Assembly: GCA_963383645.1 (NCBI GenBank)
Contig: OY726578.1
Coordinates: forward strand, 22,426,388 to 22,490,387
Reading direction: 5' to 3'
Source of the DNA: Muscardinus avellanarius
Lineage: Eukaryota; Chordata; Mammalia; Rodentia; Gliridae
Length of the DNA: 64,000 bases
The translations under genes and the position numbers were made by a program. The notes beneath the pieces were generated by a model. That model was not told the DNA's origin. It did not search any database and worked only from the letters and a program-made list of their open reading frames with translations. Positions 46,621-64,000 of the stretch are shown here, in pieces (positions within the stretch are counted from its first letter, which is position 1; every line of letters begins with the position of its first letter).

Positions 46621-47234
46621 GAACTTTGCAGGACTTCTTTATCCTTAGGACAACCCCATGAGGTTGGGATGCCTCTTTTTCAGAAGAGACAGCTGTGTCC
46701 TGAGGCTAAGGGTGGGAGAGGAGGAAAGGGAGGAGGAACCCGGGGTCCCTTCCCTGAGAACCAGCATCCAAGCTCAGGCTCCAAGTGTGAGGGGTGCGGC
46801 CTGAAGAACATACCTTTCTACTTATTGATTCTGTCCGGTTTGGTTTCTGAACCCCCAACAGTGCCCGGTTCTCATGGTCTAGAGCCATTCCCCCCCTTTA
46901 CAAAACTAGGCCGAGTTGAGAATGGCCTGCTGTCCGGGGCCAAAGGCCTGAGCTGCTGGGAACCAAGGTCTGAGGCAGGAGGGAAAGTTGAACTTGGCCC
47001 TAGGGGCACAAACAGCCCTTGTGTTCTGTCTCTGCAGGAGCCGAAGGATCGTTCAAAGTCAAAAGCTACTAACTAAGCCTTCTAGACTTTGGAGGGCCCA
47101 GCCCGCCCAGCCCCCCAAGGCAGGCCCAGTGCTGCCCAAGAGAGTTCCGACAGGCCCTGTGTCTGACAGCTCCCAGCTGCCGTGGTCAGCTGCCTGCCCT
47201 GCACACAGTAGGTGCGTATAGGTGCGTGCCCTGC

Positions 47235-47405
47235 TTACTACACAGCTTCCTGGTTGTGAGACTCCGGTCAGTCATTTCACCGCCTGGTTTACTCATCTGT
47301 AGAACGGGGCTAATAAGGGCAGCCTCCACCTCAGAGGGCTGATGGCAGGCCGGGGGGGGGAGGGCATATGTGGAGAGCTGGCACACAGTAGGTGCTTTGT
47401 GCAGG
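47235..47405 (+). mobile_element. MIR SINE, well preserved
   Basis: cttcctggttgtgagactcc, then ggtcagtcatttcaccgcct, ggtttactcatctgtagaac, ggggctaataagggcagcct and a tail gcacacagtaggtgc follow the whole MIR consensus in order. Confidence 0.75.
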
Positions 47406-47419
47406 TCTGCACATCACTT

Positions 47420-48010
47420 ATTTTTATTTTATTTATTTATATTTTACAGAACTGGGGCTGGAGCCTGGGGGCATTCTACCACTGAGCTATACCCCCAGCC
47501 CTATCTTCTACTTTTTATTTTGAAACAGAGTCTCACTGAGTTGCAGAGGGCCTCACTAAGGAGCTGAGGCTGTCTGCAAACCGCGATCCTCCTGTCTCAG
47601 CCTACCAAGTCCTGGGATCACAAGCCTGCACCACCATGTTCTGCTAGCAAATCCCTTCTTTTGCACTGGGCAGCTAATCTGGCCGCTTGTGAAGCCGGCT
47701 GCCCATCCTCTGACCATACATTACCAGAAGCCAAATCTCACAAAGTCAATTTGCTGAGGGTGTCTAGGTTGCTGAGCTGTGACGATCTAAGATTTTTTTT
47801 TTTTCTTTTGTGGTACTGGGGATGGAACCCAGGGCATTCTATCTCCAGGCAACACCCCCAGCCCTGTTTTTTATTCTTTATTCTGAAGCAGGGTTTCACT
47901 GAGTTGAAGAGGGCCTCACTAAGTATTAGCTGAGGCTGGCTGTGAACCGTGATCCTCCTGTCTCAGAATCCCCAATGCTGGGATGACAAGTGTGCGCCAC
48001 CACGCCTGGC
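47420..48010 (-). mobile_element. Antisense SINEs upstream of DAO
   Basis: B1-ID 47435-47645 and B1-ID 47800-48010. Unique 47646-47800. Confidence 0.75.
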
Positions 48011-48129
48011 TCGTGATCTAAGACTTGGGGCCAGAATGTGTTCTTCTGAACACGAGACTGCCCTGTGGACAGCTGTGCCGTTTATAGCCCCAGCCTGGGG
48101 AAGGGGGCATCCTGGAGGGCTTCCTGGGG

Positions 48130-48215
48130 CACGCAGCATCACTAACCAGCTGGGACCCCGGGAGCAATCAGTCTCATCTCTCCGTGGCTCTGAGTTTCCA
48201 CTTGCAAAATGGGAA
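48130..48215 (+). mobile_element. MIR SINE fragment
   Basis: atcagtctcatctctccgtg, then gctctgagtttccacttgca and aaatggg, correspond to the MIR segment ending in CTGTAAAATGGG. Confidence 0.5.
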
Positions 48216-48221
48216 GGCTGA

Positions 48222-62911
<14,690 letters not shown>

Positions 62912-63360
62912 GGACACCCGTGACCGCTGCCCTCCCCCGCCAGGATTCCCCAGGCGTCTAGGCCGCCTAATCCAGGTGCCCTCGCTTGATCCCCCACCTT
63001 GATCCTCGGCTTCTTTCTGCAGAGGAGGCTGAGGTGACAGGAAGCCAGGTTGTCCTTCCCGGAGGACAGTCCAGGCCCCCGGAGCCCGCTCAGATCACTC
63101 AGGTCTGTTCTGTCTCTGGGTCTGATGCCGTGAAGAACAACTGGGGTTGTGGTCCTCCCACGTCCCCAGAAGTGGACCATTCAGAAAATCAAAGAGGCCG
63201 GATGCCCAGAGCTGTGGCAAATGGAAAATGGTTGAGGTTTTAAGTGACTAGATTCCAAGTCTAGTCAAGGCTGAGACAGGAGGATTGCAGGTTTGAAGCC
63301 AGCCGTCACAATTTAGCAAGGCCCTCAGGCACCTAGCGAGACCCTATTTCAAAATAAAAA
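62912..63360 (+). other. DAO: Probable DAO 3'UTR, with the first AATAAA inside a SINE
   Basis: Unique sequence follows the stop codon as far as about 63250. I see no AATAAA or ATTAAA in it. The first AATAAA (63353-63358) lies in the A-rich linker of a degraded B1-ID SINE starting near 63262. The 3' end is therefore either a non-canonical signal in the unique part or this SINE-borne hexamer. Confidence 0.5.
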
Positions 63361-63434
63361 GTAGAAAAGGCTGGGAGTGTGGCTTGGAGGTAGAATGACC
63401 CTGGGTTCAATCTCCAGAACCATGAGGGGAAAAA

Positions 63435-63480
<46 letters not shown>

Positions 63481-64000
63481 GGGAAGGCATGTGCATGCCT
63501 ATAATACCAGTAATTGGGAGGCTAAAACAGGAGAATTGCAGGTTTGATAACCTCAGTAGCAAGATATTCAGCAACTTAGTGAGACTAGTAAAAGCAAACA
63601 AATAAGTCAGGTGTGGAGGTTGAGCTAGGAAGATCGCAGGTTCATGGCCAGCCTCAGCTACCCAGTGAGGCCTTCCAAACTTTGACCCTATTACAAAATT
63701 AAGAATAAAAAATAGGGCTGGAGGTGTAGCTCAGAGGTAGATTGCCCCTGGTTTCAATCTCCAGTACTACTAAACCAGAACAAACAAAACGGGCGTGGTG
63801 GCACACACTTGTAATCCTAATACTTGGGCAGGAGAATCATGGTTCACGATTTGCCTTGGCAACTTACTGAGACCGTGTTTTAAAACAAAAATAAAATAGG
63901 GCTGGAGGGGTAGCTCAGAGGTAGAATTCCCCCGAGTTTATTCCTCAGCAATGCACACTCACATAGAAGTTGAGTATGGTGGTACATGCCTACAATTCCA
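63262..64000 (+). mobile_element. SINE cluster downstream of DAO
   Basis: Degraded B1-ID 63262-63425. (GT)n 63437-63479. B1 63485-63585. B1-ID 63605-63775. B1-ID 63785-63960. A B1 start at about 63968 is cut by the window edge. Confidence 0.75.

Overview
This is a mammalian nuclear window, and the interspersed repeats point to a squirrel-family rodent (ground squirrel, marmot, chipmunk or relative). Most of the sequence is copies of a dimeric SINE. Its 5' half is 7SL-derived (B1-like, starting gccgggcgtggtggcgcacg) and its 3' half is a tRNA-derived ID unit (ggctgggggtgtagctcgga...ccccagtacc). This B1-ID architecture (B1-dID/MEN type) is known from Sciuridae and relatives; the species-level call is inference. 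No bacterial, plasmid or phage features are present.

Two protein-coding genes are supported, arranged head to head as SSH1 and DAO are on human 12q24.11. SSH1 (slingshot cofilin phosphatase 1) is on the minus strand. Its first coding exon (38381-38449) sits in a CpG island at about 37870-38745, and its second coding exon is at 33109-33149. I found no further SSH1 exon down to position 1, so 1-33108 is read as intron 2. DAO (D-amino-acid oxidase) is on the plus strand, with all ten coding exons between 49054 and 62911. The spliced frame is uninterrupted at 347 codons plus stop, every boundary is GT-AG, the FAD motif and catalytic residues are intact, and it ends in the peroxisomal signal SHL. 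A non-coding DAO first exon is expected upstream of 49045 but was not identified.

Layout: 1-33108, SSH1 intron 2, dense in SINEs, with a 5'-inverted L1 (699-1285), a CpG-rich block (7310-7730), an RPL37 processed pseudogene (about 10735-11049) and unique blocks. 33150-38380, SSH1 intron 1, with an AT-rich tract, a MER5 relic and an old L1 tail split by younger SINEs. 38381-38745, SSH1 exon 1 and promoter. 38750-49044, intergenic sequence with a composite VNTR/L1-tailed retroelement (40006-40592), a solo LTR (41780-42219), an AT-only tract and the SINE-rich DAO 5' flank. 49045-62911, DAO. 62912-64000, DAO 3' flank.

The two genes are functionally unrelated: actin-filament turnover for SSH1, peroxisomal D-serine/D-amino-acid degradation for DAO. 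The most unusual material is in the mobile elements: the composite element at 40006, a SINE subfamily in which a GC hairpin replaces part of the B1 arm, and trains of ID units.
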